34,182 nt of DNA from assembly GCA_016781105.1 (NCBI GenBank), contig JADDRA010000051.1, forward strand, positions 4,037 through 38,218, in the 5' to 3' direction. The DNA comes from Actinomycetota bacterium. Lineage in GTDB: Bacteria > Actinomycetota > Acidimicrobiia > Acidimicrobiales > CADCSY01. The notes below the pieces were generated by a model, which saw nothing but the letters and a program-made list of their open reading frames with translations, made no database searches and was not told the DNA's origin. Position 1 is the stretch's first letter. Every line of letters starts with the position of its first letter. The position numbers and the translations under genes were made by a program. Positions 1-7,652 of this stretch are shown here, in pieces.

Positions 1-27
1 GGAGCGACAGCACGAAAGGACGACGCT

Positions 28-792
28 ATGAGCGACGGCAGGGGGCACGAGGCCAAGGCCGAGGAGCACACCGACGACGTCCTCACCGTGCGGGGCGTGC
101 GCAAGACCTACGAGGCCGAAGGGGTGCCGGTGCGAGCCCTGCGCGGCGCCGACCTCACGATGCGCCGGGGTGAGTTCGTGGCCGTGATGGGGCCGTCGGG
201 GTGTGGGAAGTCGACACTGTTGAACCTCGTCGCCGGGCTCGACAGCGCCGACGAGGGCGAGATCGTCATCGACGGAGAGGTCGTCACCGGGCGCACCGAG
301 GACGACCTGGCCCGCATGCGCCGCCGTCACATCGGCATCGTGTTCCAGTTCTTCAACCTGCTCGAGGGCATGAGCGTGCTCGAGAACGTAGCCCTGCCCG
401 CCATCGTGGCCGGCATGAAGCGCAAGGTGGCCGAGACCCGGGCCCGTGACCTGCTCGACCTGCTCGGCTTGTCCGACAAGATCAAGGCGGCGCCGGGCGT
501 CCTGTCCGGCGGCCAGCGCCAACGCCTGGCCATCGCCCGGGCCCTGGCCAACCAGCCCACCCTGGTGCTGGCCGACGAGCCCACGGGGGCCCTCGACTCC
601 GAAGGCGGACACGAGGTCATGGAGCTGTTCCGTCGCCTCCATGCCGGAGGCCAGGCCATCCTGCTCGTCACCCACGACGCCGAGGTGGCCAGTGCGGCCG
701 ACCGGATCGCCCACATGCGCGACGGCAAGGTCGTGGCCGACGCCGTCGACGTGACGGCCCAGGCCCAGCCTCCCGCCCCCGCCGGCGTCTGA
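28..792 (+). CDS. ABC transporter ATP-binding protein, LolD/MacB/FtsE type
   Basis: This 254-residue ATPase is expected to energise a membrane permease of the FtsX/MacB class, which usually moves lipoproteins, peptides or drugs out of the membrane. Visible motifs are Walker A (GPSGCGKST, residues 55-63), the signature LSGGQ (159-163) and Walker B LVLADEP (179-185), followed by a switch histidine in LLVTHD. The Q-loop region FQFFNLLEGMSVLENVALP is typical of this subgroup. The ATG has a purine-rich ribosome site (AAAGGA, 15-20). No permease lies downstream, where a toxin-antitoxin pair starts, so the partner is probably upstream of the window or elsewhere. The family is certain; the substrate is not. 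Confidence 0.9.
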   Translation: MSDGRGHEAKAEEHTDDVLTVRGVRKTYEAEGVPVRALRGADLTMRRGEFVAVMGPSGCGKSTLLNLVAGLDSADEGEIVIDGEVVTGRTEDDLARMRRRHIGIVFQFFNLLEGMSVLENVALPAIVAGMKRKVAETRARDLLDLLGLSDKIKAAPGVLSGGQRQRLAIARALANQPTLVLADEPTGALDSEGGHEVMELFRRLHAGGQAILLVTHDAEVASAADRIAHMRDGKVVADAVDVTAQAQPPAPAGV

Positions 793-823
793 GTCCTTCT
801 CTCGTCGAGCTCCGAGGTCGACT

Positions 824-838
824 GTTGTATGCTACAAC
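824..838 (+). promoter_or_regulatory. Palindromic operator overlapping the -10 of a HTH/PIN toxin-antitoxin operon
   Basis: GTTGTA-TGC-TACAAC is a perfect 6-bp inverted repeat. The -10-like TATGCT (828-833) lies inside it, and a GTG start codon follows 7 nt later at 841. The arrangement suggests a leaderless promoter autorepressed by the antitoxin or toxin-antitoxin complex. The sequence is seen directly; the function is inferred. Confidence 0.55.
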
Positions 839-840
839 CG

Positions 841-1095
841 GTGCTCACGGTACCCCAAGCGGCACGACGTACGGGCCGACACCCAGAGACGCTCCGGCGC
901 TGGATCCGCGAAGGCAAGCTGCGATCCACCAAGGTGGGGACCCAGCACTTCATCGACGAGGCCGAGCTCGATGACCTCGACGCCGACGCGGGTGACCGGC
1001 TGCCCATCCCCGAAGGATGGTGGACCACCACTGTCACCGGAGAGCCCATGCCCGACGTTCTCGCCGCCGTACGCCGCAGCCGGCGAGCGCAGTAG
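841..1095 (+). CDS. Helix-turn-helix (excisionase/MerR-like) antitoxin
   Basis: A small 84-residue protein with an N-terminal winged-helix fold of the excisionase/MerR type: LTVPQAARRTGRHPETLRRW is the helix-turn-helix, followed by IREGKLRSTKVGTQHFIDEAELD, the usual wing. Such proteins paired with a downstream PIN-domain gene are common actinobacterial toxin-antitoxin modules. Here the DNA-binding antitoxin would neutralise the RNase and repress its own promoter. I chose the GTG at 841 over the in-frame ATG at 829 because that ATG lies inside the palindrome and -10 element. The GTG sits 7 nt after the -10, as in other leaderless genes of this window. The PIN gene begins 11 nt downstream. Confidence 0.72.
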   Translation: MLTVPQAARRTGRHPETLRRWIREGKLRSTKVGTQHFIDEAELDDLDADAGDRLPIPEGWWTTTVTGEPMPDVLAAVRRSRRAQ

Positions 1096-1106
1096 GTGCG
1101 CGGCGT

Positions 1107-1502
1107 GTGCCGTTGGTGATCGATGCCAGCGTCGCCGTCACGGCTGCCCTGGACCAGGCCGGACTGGCGACGCTCGGTCGGCGCGGCCTCATCGCCCCAC
1201 CGCTGCTGTGGTCGGAGGCGAGCACGGTGCTCCGCCAACTGGCGTGGCGGGGAGAGCTCACCGACGACGCCGGGGACCAGGCGCTGGTCCGCCTCGACGA
1301 TGGGACGGTCACCCCGACCGCTCCACGCGGTCTCTACCGAGAAGCCACGCTGATCGCCCGCCGGCTCGGCTGGGCCAAGACCTACGACGCCGAGTACGTC
1401 GCCTTGGCGTCGCTCCAGGGCTGCCCCCTGCTGACCGAGGACCGGCGGCTCCAGCACCGGGCCAGCTCGATCGTGGAGGTCCTCGGCCCGTCCGATCTCT
1501 GA
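1107..1502 (+). CDS. PIN-domain RNase toxin (VapC-like)
   Basis: A 131-residue PIN-domain protein, expected to be a magnesium-dependent endoribonuclease that cleaves tRNA or other RNA when freed from its antitoxin. The acidic site is intact: D6 in the opening strand (PLVIDAS), E37 (LLWSEAST), D94 (KTYDAEYVALA) and D112 (LLTEDRRL). The length is normal for VapC. The GTG at 1107 places the first beta strand right at the N-terminus and has an AGGTG ribosome site (1094-1098). A longer in-frame ORF starting at 1017 overlaps the antitoxin and adds non-PIN residues. The gene is co-transcribed with the HTH antitoxin. Confidence 0.82.
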   Translation: MPLVIDASVAVTAALDQAGLATLGRRGLIAPPLLWSEASTVLRQLAWRGELTDDAGDQALVRLDDGTVTPTAPRGLYREATLIARRLGWAKTYDAEYVALASLQGCPLLTEDRRLQHRASSIVEVLGPSDL

Positions 1503-1547
1503 AACCTCCGGACCGCCCGCTCCCTGGCCCTCGCCCGCCCGACGGCC

Positions 1548-1646
1548 GTGCTGGCCACGATCGTCGTGACGGCCATGCTCGTGGCCATCCTCCTCGCCGC
1601 CGTGCCTGCCCATGCCGCCGTCGCATCCGCCCGGCCGTCGCCCTGA
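1548..1646 (+). CDS. Possible 32-residue hydrophobic leader-like ORF
   Basis: In the 160-nt gap between the toxin and the kinase gene, a GTG-started frame reads a hydrophobic stretch (LATIVVTAMLVAILLAAVP) ending in AHAA, which resembles a Sec signal peptide with its cleavage site. It then stops 16 nt before the kinase start. It could be a tiny membrane peptide, the stump of a lost secreted protein, or chance coding in GC-rich DNA. No ribosome site is evident, so support is weak. Confidence 0.18.
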   Translation: MLATIVVTAMLVAILLAAVPAHAAVASARPSP

Positions 1647-1662
1647 GTTGGAGTCAACCGGC

Positions 1663-3813
1663 ATGGCCGTGACCGTCGAACCCGCCGCCCCCCAGGCCGG
1701 CCCCGCCCTGGCGCCGCCCGCGCCACCCGTGGAGTGGCATCCGGGGGCCAGCCTGGCTCCCGCCGCCCTCATCCTGCTGGCGGCCGGGCTGGCCCTGGCC
1801 GGGCGCGACGGGTTGACCCCGGGCGAGGTGGTCCGGGTCGCCCTGGTGGTGGCCTGGGCCGTGGCCGGCGCCGTCCTGGCCACCCGCCGCCCGCTGCGCG
1901 CCCTGGGCCTGGTGGTGCTGGGCGGGGTGGCCGCCGCCGCCGTGGCCTGCCTGGCCACCGCCGTGGTGGAGGCGGGTTGGCGCGGCGCTCCCGTGGTGGT
2001 GGCCTTCGTCGTGCGTGCCCTCTCCGTCGCCCTCCTCCCGGCGGTCGGGCTCCACCTGCTGCTGGGGCTCCCCCACGGCGCGCTGCGCTCCCGGCCCCGG
2101 CGGAACACCGCAGTCGTCGGGTACGCCGGCGGGGCCGGCCTGGGCCTCGGGCTCTGGGCCGCCCGCCCGGGGCTGCCCATCTGGCCGCTGTGGTTGGCGC
2201 TCGCCCTGGCCGCGGTGTGCGGGCTGACCGCCGCCAACCGCCGCTACGTCAGGACCGTCGGGGTGGAGCGCCAACGGCTCCAGTGGGTCGGGTGCGCCCT
2301 GGCGGTGGTGGTCGAGGCCGCCGTGGTGGTGATCGCCCTGCGGACCCTGCTCGGCTGGCCCCACCACGCCCCGCTGGTGGCCGCCGCCGCCAGTGCCCTC
2401 GTCCCCCTCGCCCTCGTCGCCGGTGCCTCCCGGCTGGTCACCCGGGTCGACCGCATCCTGGTGCACACCGTGTCGCTGACCGGGCTCACCGGCGTCGTGG
2501 CGGCCACCTACCTCGTCATCGTCGTCGGCCTCGGCCAGGTGCCCGACGAGGCCGAGCGCAACCTGCTGGTGCTGTCCATGGTCGCCGCCGCCGTGGCTGC
2601 CGCGGTCTACCTGCCGGCTCGCCGGCGCCTGGGCGACGCCGCCAACCGCCTGGTCTACGGCGAGCGCGAGCCACCCGACACGGTGCTGCGCACCTTCGGC
2701 AGCCGGCTCTCGCGAGCCGTCCCCATGGACGAGCTGCTGTTGCAGCTGGCCGAGTCCCTGCGCAAGACCATGGCCCTGGCCGCCGCCGAGGTGTGGACCG
2801 GCGCCGACGGGCACCTGTCGCGAGCCGTCTCGGTGCCGGACCGGCCCGCCGACCATCTCAGCCTGGGTCCGGCCGAGCTCCCGGTCGTGGCCCGCTCGGG
2901 TGTCTCCGGCCCGGCCTGGTTGGCGGTGTGGCTCCCCGCCCTGTTGGAGGGGCGCGCCGACGTCCAGCTCCGGGTGGCCCCGGTCACCCACTCCGGCGCC
3001 CTGCTCGGGCTCATCGTGGTCGAGCGGGGGGCGGCTGCCGACGGGTTCGACGAGGAGGACGAGCGGGTGCTGACCGAGCTGGCCCGCCAGGTCGGCCTGG
3101 CCCTGCACAACGTCGCCCTCGACTCCGCCCTGCAGGCGAGCCTGGACGAGGTCCGGCGCTACGCCGGCGAGCTGCAGGCATCCCGGGCCCGCATCGTGGC
3201 CACCGCCGACGCCGAGCGACGCCGGATCGAGCGCAACCTCCACGACGGCGCCCAGCAGCACCTGGTCGCCCTGGCCGTGAACCTGCGCCTGGCCCGGGAC
3301 TTCGTGGGCGACGATCCCGAGGCGGCGACGGCCATGCTCGACGAGCTGGCCGTCAGCATCAAGGACACGATCCAGGAACTTCGCGACCTCGCCCACGGCA
3401 TCTACCCGCCCCTGCTGGTCGACAACGGGCTGCCCGACGCCCTGCGGGCCGCGGCCGGGCGCAGCCCGCTCGACGTCGATGTCCAGGCCGACGGCGTCGG
3501 GCGCTTCCCCACCGAGGTGGAGGCAGCGGTCTACTTCTGCTGCCTGGAAGCCCTGCAGAACGCGGCCAAGCACGCACCGCGAGCCCGGGTCAGCGTGCGG
3601 GTGTGGGAGGAGGGCGCCGTGCTGCACTTCGAGGTGGCCGACGACGGCCCCGGCTTCGATCCTCGGACCGTCCCCCAGGGCCACGGGTACGTCAACATGA
3701 GTGACCGCCTGGGTGCCTTCGGAGGGACCGTCACGTGGGACTCCACCCCCGGTGCGGGAGCACGGGTCTCGGGCTGCGTGCCGATCTCCCGGCCGGTGCC
3801 CGAGGCCCCCTGA
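1663..3813 (+). CDS. Membrane sensor histidine kinase, NarL-partner (HisKA_3) type
   Basis: A 716-residue two-component sensor. The N-terminal 350 residues form about nine to ten hydrophobic helices without a large external domain, so the stimulus is probably membrane-associated. A GAF-like domain follows (roughly 360-495). Next come the HisKA_3 dimerisation helix with the phospho-accepting histidine in ERNLHDGAQQH, and a HATPase_c domain with N box ALQNAAKHA and G box VADDGPGFD. I chose the ATG at 1663 (GGAG about 10 nt upstream) rather than 1612, because the extension MPPSHPPGRRPELESTG is not membrane-like and overlaps a possible leader ORF. Two response regulators are encoded convergently just downstream and are the likely phosphotransfer partners. 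Confidence 0.9.
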   Translation: MAVTVEPAAPQAGPALAPPAPPVEWHPGASLAPAALILLAAGLALAGRDGLTPGEVVRVALVVAWAVAGAVLATRRPLRALGLVVLGGVAAAAVACLATAVVEAGWRGAPVVVAFVVRALSVALLPAVGLHLLLGLPHGALRSRPRRNTAVVGYAGGAGLGLGLWAARPGLPIWPLWLALALAAVCGLTAANRRYVRTVGVERQRLQWVGCALAVVVEAAVVVIALRTLLGWPHHAPLVAAAASALVPLALVAGASRLVTRVDRILVHTVSLTGLTGVVAATYLVIVVGLGQVPDEAERNLLVLSMVAAAVAAAVYLPARRRLGDAANRLVYGEREPPDTVLRTFGSRLSRAVPMDELLLQLAESLRKTMALAAAEVWTGADGHLSRAVSVPDRPADHLSLGPAELPVVARSGVSGPAWLAVWLPALLEGRADVQLRVAPVTHSGALLGLIVVERGAAADGFDEEDERVLTELARQVGLALHNVALDSALQASLDEVRRYAGELQASRARIVATADAERRRIERNLHDGAQQHLVALAVNLRLARDFVGDDPEAATAMLDELAVSIKDTIQELRDLAHGIYPPLLVDNGLPDALRAAAGRSPLDVDVQADGVGRFPTEVEAAVYFCCLEALQNAAKHAPRARVSVRVWEEGAVLHFEVADDGPGFDPRTVPQGHGYVNMSDRLGAFGGTVTWDSTPGAGARVSGCVPISRPVPEAP

Positions 3814-3824
3814 CTACACCGTCC

Positions 3825-4235
3825 TCAGACGTCCCGGCCGTCCCCGCCCGCACCGTTGGCCCGGCGGTCGTCCCAGAGCCGGCGCAGCAGGCCCGGCCCC
3901 AGCTCCTCTTTGTTGACGTAGGCCTCGGCGCCGCTGGTCCGGGCGTCGGGGGGGAGGTCGCCGAGCTGGTAGGTGGAGCACAGGAACACCACCGTGGAGG
4001 GCGCGTCGGCCAGGATCCGGCGGGTCGCCTCGATGCCGCTGATGCCGGGCATGTTGATGTCCATCAGCACCAGGGCCGGGTGCAGGGCGGCCACCTGTTC
4101 GAGGGCCTGCTCTCCGGTCTCGGCCTCCCCCACCAGCTCGAAACCCTCGCTGCGGCGCAGCACGGCCGCGGCGGCGAGGCGGAAGGGTCGCTGGTCGTCG
4201 ACGACCAGCACAGGCACTGCGACCGACTGGGACAT
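3825..4235 (-). CDS. Stand-alone response-regulator receiver domain
   Basis: A 136-residue CheY-like protein made only of a receiver domain. The acidic pair D13/D14 (VLVVDDQRP), phospho-accepting D59 (LMDINMPG), the S87/T88 switch position and K109 (AYVNKEE) are all present. It has no DNA-binding output domain, so it may act as a phosphate sink, an intermediate in a branched relay or a protein-interaction switch. The start has a strong Shine-Dalgarno run (GGAGGAGG directly before the ATG), unlike most first genes here. It lies 78 nt downstream of the LuxR-type regulator on the same strand, and its stop is 11 nt from the kinase stop on the other strand. Confidence 0.88.
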   Translation of the reverse strand: MSQSVAVPVLVVDDQRPFRLAAAAVLRRSEGFELVGEAETGEQALEQVAALHPALVLMDINMPGISGIEATRRILADAPSTVVFLCSTYQLGDLPPDARTSGAEAYVNKEELGPGLLRRLWDDRRANGAGGDGRDV

Positions 4236-4313
4236 CCTCCTCCAATACTGCCTGCCGGCGGTGTTGGCGCCGAGGGTACGACCCGGTGTGTCGTCGGTGG
4301 GGCTGGTACCCCC

Positions 4314-4982
4314 TCAGTGTGCCTGGTCGGCCAGGTACAACAGCACCGCCTTGACCCTGCGGTTCACGTCGCGCTCCTCCGAGAGGCCCAGCTTGGAGAA
4401 GATCGAGTTGGTGTGCTTCTCGACCGCCCGCTCGCTCAGCACCAGGGAGGCGGCGATGGCGGCGTTGCTCTTGCCCTGGGCCATCTCCCCCAGGATCTCG
4501 CCTTCCCGCCGGGTGAGGTGCTCCAGGCCCGACCGCGCCCGGCGAGAGCTGGCGGCCACCAGCGCCTCGACGACCTTGGGGTCGATCACCGAACCCCCCC
4601 GGGCCACCTCCCGGATGGCCGACACCAGCTCCTCGACGTCGCCCACCCGCTCCTTGAGCAGGTAGGCCCGGCCCTCGGAGCCTCCGCCCAGCAGGGCCAG
4701 GGCGTAGGCGGGGTTGGCGTACTGGCTGAGGACGACGACGCCGATCGAGGGGCGCTCGGCCCGCAGCCTGGCCGCGGCCTGGATGCCCTCGTCGGTACCG
4801 GTGGGGGGCATGCGGATGTCGGTGACGACGACGTCGGGCTGATCGTGGTCGATCATCTCCAGCAGGCCGGGGAGGTCGCCGCACACGCCGGCCAGCACCA
4901 GGTCGTCCTGGCTCTCGAGCAGCCGGGACACGCCCTCGCGCAGCAAGACGCTGTCTTCGGCCAGCACCACCCGGATCGACAC
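4314..4982 (-). CDS. NarL/LuxR-family response regulator
   Basis: A 222-residue response regulator: a receiver domain with D55 (VVVTDIRMPP), S86 and K110 (AYLLKERVGD), and a C-terminal LuxR helix-turn-helix at about 155-215 (LTRREGEILGEMAQGKSNAA, then ERAVEKHTNSIFSKLGL). It should bind DNA when phosphorylated, most likely by the neighbouring HisKA_3 kinase (1663-3813), since HisKA_3 kinases normally pair with NarL-type regulators. I chose the GTG at 4982 because it lies 8 nt after a TACGGT -10 element. A GTG two codons upstream (4988) would leave only 2 nt, and an ORF reaching 5033 crosses the promoter. Confidence 0.9.
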   Translation of the reverse strand: MSIRVVLAEDSVLLREGVSRLLESQDDLVLAGVCGDLPGLLEMIDHDQPDVVVTDIRMPPTGTDEGIQAAARLRAERPSIGVVVLSQYANPAYALALLGGGSEGRAYLLKERVGDVEELVSAIREVARGGSVIDPKVVEALVAASSRRARSGLEHLTRREGEILGEMAQGKSNAAIAASLVLSERAVEKHTNSIFSKLGLSEERDVNRRVKAVLLYLADQAH

Positions 4983-4990
4983 CGTCACTG

Positions 4991-4996
4991 ACCGTA
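4991..4996 (-). promoter_or_regulatory. -10 element, predicted leaderless promoter of the LuxR-type regulator
   Basis: On the minus strand this reads TACGGT, followed by 8 nt and then the GTG at 4982. It matches the TANNNT consensus and the spacing repeated at other first genes in the window. No convincing -35 is seen. Confidence 0.5.
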
Positions 4997-5061
4997 GCGG
5001 GCGATCGACCTTCGGGCAGGGGGGCGCCGCCACCGCAGGGAGCCCCCAGGGGCCGCCCCGG

Positions 5062-5067
5062 TAGCAT
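5062..5067 (+). promoter_or_regulatory. -10 element, predicted leaderless promoter of pepN
   Basis: TAGCAT is followed by 6 nt and then the GTG start at 5074. There is no room for a Shine-Dalgarno site between a transcription start about 7 nt downstream of the -10 and the GTG, so the mRNA should begin at or next to its start codon. Confidence 0.55.
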
Positions 5068-5073
5068 CCACGC

Positions 5074-7647
5074 GTGCCCGAGGACGACTTCCGCCTGCCC
5101 CGCCACGTCGTCCCCCGCCGCTACGAGTTGCGCATCGAGCCCGACCTCGAGACCGCCACCTTCTACGGCACCGTCGCCGTCGCCGTCGACCTGCTCGAGG
5201 CGAGCACCGAGATGGTGTGCCACGCCGCCGACCTCGAGATCGACGGCGCCTGGCTGGCCGGACCCGGCGGCACCCGCGTCGAGGCCGAGCCCCGGCTCGA
5301 CGCCCAGGCCGAGCGCCTGACCCTCGCCCTGGTCTCCACCGCCGCGCCGGGCGACTGGACGGTGCACGTCGGCTTCCGGGGGGTCCTCAATGACAAGCTG
5401 GCCGGCTTCTACCGCAGCGTCTACACCGACCCGTCCGGCGCCGAGCGGGTCATCGCCACCACCCAGATGGAGGCCACCGACGCCCGGCGGGTGTTCCCGT
5501 GCTGGGACGAGCCCGACCGCAAGGCGGTCTTCGCCGTCACCCTGGTGGTGGCCGAGGGCCTGCTGGCGGTGAGCAACGGCGGGGTGGCCACCGAGACCCC
5601 CACGGGCGACGGTCGGGTGGCGGTGCGCTTCGCCGACACCGTGCCCATGAGCACCTACCTGGTGGCCCTGGTGGTCGGTCCCCTGGAGGCCACCGAGCCC
5701 CTCGACGTCGACGGCGTCGCCCTGCGCGTCGTCCACGTGCCCGGCAAGGCTCACCTGGCCCCCTTCGCCCTGGAGGTGGCGGCCTTCTGCCTGCGGTGGT
5801 TCCGCGACTACTACGGCATCGCCTACCCCGGCGACAAGTGCGACCTCGTGGCCCTGCCCGACTTCGCCTTCGGGGCAATGGAGAACCTGGGCGCCATCAC
5901 CTTCCGGGAGCAGGTGCTGCTCGTCGACCCCGAGGCCGTGGCCCAGGCCGAGCTCCAGCGGGTGGCCGACGTGGTCGCCCACGAGCTGGCCCACATGTGG
6001 TTCGGCGACCTGGTGACGATGCGGTGGTGGAACGGCCTGTGGCTGAACGAGGCCTTCGCCACCTTCATGGAGGTGGCCGCGGTCGACGCCTTCCGGCCCG
6101 AGTGGCGGCGCTGGGACGCCTTTGCCACCGAGCGCGCCGCCGCCTTCGCCGTCGACTCGCTGGCCAGCACCCGACCCGTCGAGTACCCGGTGCGCTCCCC
6201 CGAGGAGGCCGAGGGCATGTTCGACGTGCTCACCTACCAGAAGGGCGCGTCGGTGCTGCGCATGCTCGAGCAGTACCTGGGCGCCGAGGCGTTCCGGGAG
6301 GGCATCCGCCGCTACCTGGCCGCCCACGCCTACGCCAACGCGGAGACGACCGATCTGTGGGACGCCATCGAGGAGGCCAGCGGCGAGCCGGTCCGGCGCA
6401 TCATGGACGCCTGGATCTTCCAGGGCGGCTACCCCCTCGTCGGGGTCTCGGCGGGCGAGTCGGGCGTGCGCCTCGATCAGCGTCGCTTCGGGTTCTCCGG
6501 TGGCGGTGCCGCCGGGCCTGCCGCCTGGCCGGTGCCCGCCCTGGTCGCCGGCGGCGGGAGCGCCCCCCGACGGGTGCTGCTCGACCAGGACGGCGTCGAC
6601 CTCGACCTTCCCAACGGCGCCGGCACGGGGGGCGGGGCGGACGACCCACCGGTCGTGGTCAACGCCGGGGGCCACGGCTTCTACCGGGTGCGCTACTCGG
6701 TCGACCTGCTGGCCCGGCTGCGACGGTCGCTCGCGAGCCTGGCCCCGGTGGAGCGGGCCCTGCTGGTCGACGACACCTGGGCCTCGGTCCTGGCCGGCGA
6801 CACGCCCGCGTCGGGCTTCCTCGACCTGGCCGGTGGCTTCTCCTCGGAGTCCGACCACACCGTGTGGGCCACCCTGGCCGGCGCGCTGGGCGCCATCGAC
6901 CACCTCCTCGACGGCGAGGCCAGGACCCACTTCGCCCGCTGGCTGCGGGGCCTGGCCGGGCCCGCGCTCGACCGACTGGGCTGGCAGCCGGAGCCGGGCG
7001 AGGACGAGCGCACCCGCCAGACGCGGGGCCTGGTGATCACCCTGGCCGGCACGCTGGGCGACGACCACGAGGTGGTGGCCCGGGCCCGCAAGCTCCACGC
7101 TGACTACCTGGCTCGGCCGGCCTCAGTCGACCCCGACGTGGCCGCCGCCGCCCTCGCCGTGGTGGCCGCCCACGGCAGCGCCGGGGACTACGACCAGGTG
7201 TGGGAGCGGTCCCGCACCTCGGCGTCGCCCCAGGAGGCCACCCGCTACCTCTACGCCCTGGCCCGGTTCCCCGACGACCACCTGGCCCGGCGCACCCTGG
7301 CCAGCACCCTCACCGACGACGTGCGCTCCCAGAACGCCCCCTTCGTGGTCGGGCGCCTGCTGGCCAACCGGGATGCCGGGGCCACCGCCTGGGCCTTCGT
7401 CGAGGACAGCTGGGACGCCATGCTCCGGCGCTTCCCCGACAACGCCATCCCCACCATGCTGGGCGGCGTCACCGCCCTGTCGACCCCGGCCCTGGCCGAT
7501 CGGGTCGACGCCTTCCTCGCCGAGCACCCCGTACCCCAGGGAGCCCGCACCATCGAGCAGCACCGGGAGCGGTTGCGGGTCAACGTCGCCCTCCGAGCCC
7601 GCGAGGCCGGCCCGGTGGCGGAGTGGTTGGCCGCCCGGGAGGCCTGA
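5074..7647 (+). CDS. pepN: Aminopeptidase N (M1 family zinc metallopeptidase)
   Basis: An 857-residue M1 aminopeptidase that removes N-terminal residues from peptides in the cytoplasm. The exopeptidase motif GAMEN is at 267-271. The zinc site HELAH is at 303-307, with the third ligand E326 in LNEAFATF, the exact 19-residue spacing expected. A catalytic tyrosine region (LTYQKGASVLRMLEQYLG) follows, then an ERAP1-like helical C-terminal domain. Length and order match the actinobacterial PepN group. There is no signal peptide. The start GTG is fixed by the leaderless promoter 6 nt upstream. The next gene, a phosphoesterase, begins 5 nt after the stop and is probably co-transcribed. Confidence 0.95.
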   Translation: MPEDDFRLPRHVVPRRYELRIEPDLETATFYGTVAVAVDLLEASTEMVCHAADLEIDGAWLAGPGGTRVEAEPRLDAQAERLTLALVSTAAPGDWTVHVGFRGVLNDKLAGFYRSVYTDPSGAERVIATTQMEATDARRVFPCWDEPDRKAVFAVTLVVAEGLLAVSNGGVATETPTGDGRVAVRFADTVPMSTYLVALVVGPLEATEPLDVDGVALRVVHVPGKAHLAPFALEVAAFCLRWFRDYYGIAYPGDKCDLVALPDFAFGAMENLGAITFREQVLLVDPEAVAQAELQRVADVVAHELAHMWFGDLVTMRWWNGLWLNEAFATFMEVAAVDAFRPEWRRWDAFATERAAAFAVDSLASTRPVEYPVRSPEEAEGMFDVLTYQKGASVLRMLEQYLGAEAFREGIRRYLAAHAYANAETTDLWDAIEEASGEPVRRIMDAWIFQGGYPLVGVSAGESGVRLDQRRFGFSGGGAAGPAAWPVPALVAGGGSAPRRVLLDQDGVDLDLPNGAGTGGGADDPPVVVNAGGHGFYRVRYSVDLLARLRRSLASLAPVERALLVDDTWASVLAGDTPASGFLDLAGGFSSESDHTVWATLAGALGAIDHLLDGEARTHFARWLRGLAGPALDRLGWQPEPGEDERTRQTRGLVITLAGTLGDDHEVVARARKLHADYLARPASVDPDVAAAALAVVAAHGSAGDYDQVWERSRTSASPQEATRYLYALARFPDDHLARRTLASTLTDDVRSQNAPFVVGRLLANRDAGATAWAFVEDSWDAMLRRFPDNAIPTMLGGVTALSTPALADRVDAFLAEHPVPQGARTIEQHRERLRVNVALRAREAGPVAEWLAAREA

Positions 7648-7652
7648 GCGGG

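Noticed and set aside
829-840. ATG at 829 as the antitoxin start
   Set aside because: It lies within the perfect palindrome and -10 element and would add four residues (MLQP) ahead of the fold. The GTG at 841 fits the promoter spacing seen elsewhere.
1503-1662. Promoter or terminator for the histidine kinase
   Set aside because: No TANNNT element at the usual distance and no convincing hairpin were found in this gap. Only a weak leader-like ORF is visible.
3814-7098. A 1094-residue minus-strand open frame covering the response regulators and most of pepN
   Set aside because: It is antisense to well-supported genes, is rich in Gly/Gln/His/Arg/Pro with no domain, and is what very GC-rich coding DNA produces in the complementary frame. 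The same applies to the long frames at 1654-3684 (-), 20757-22682 (-) and 20822-22969 (+).
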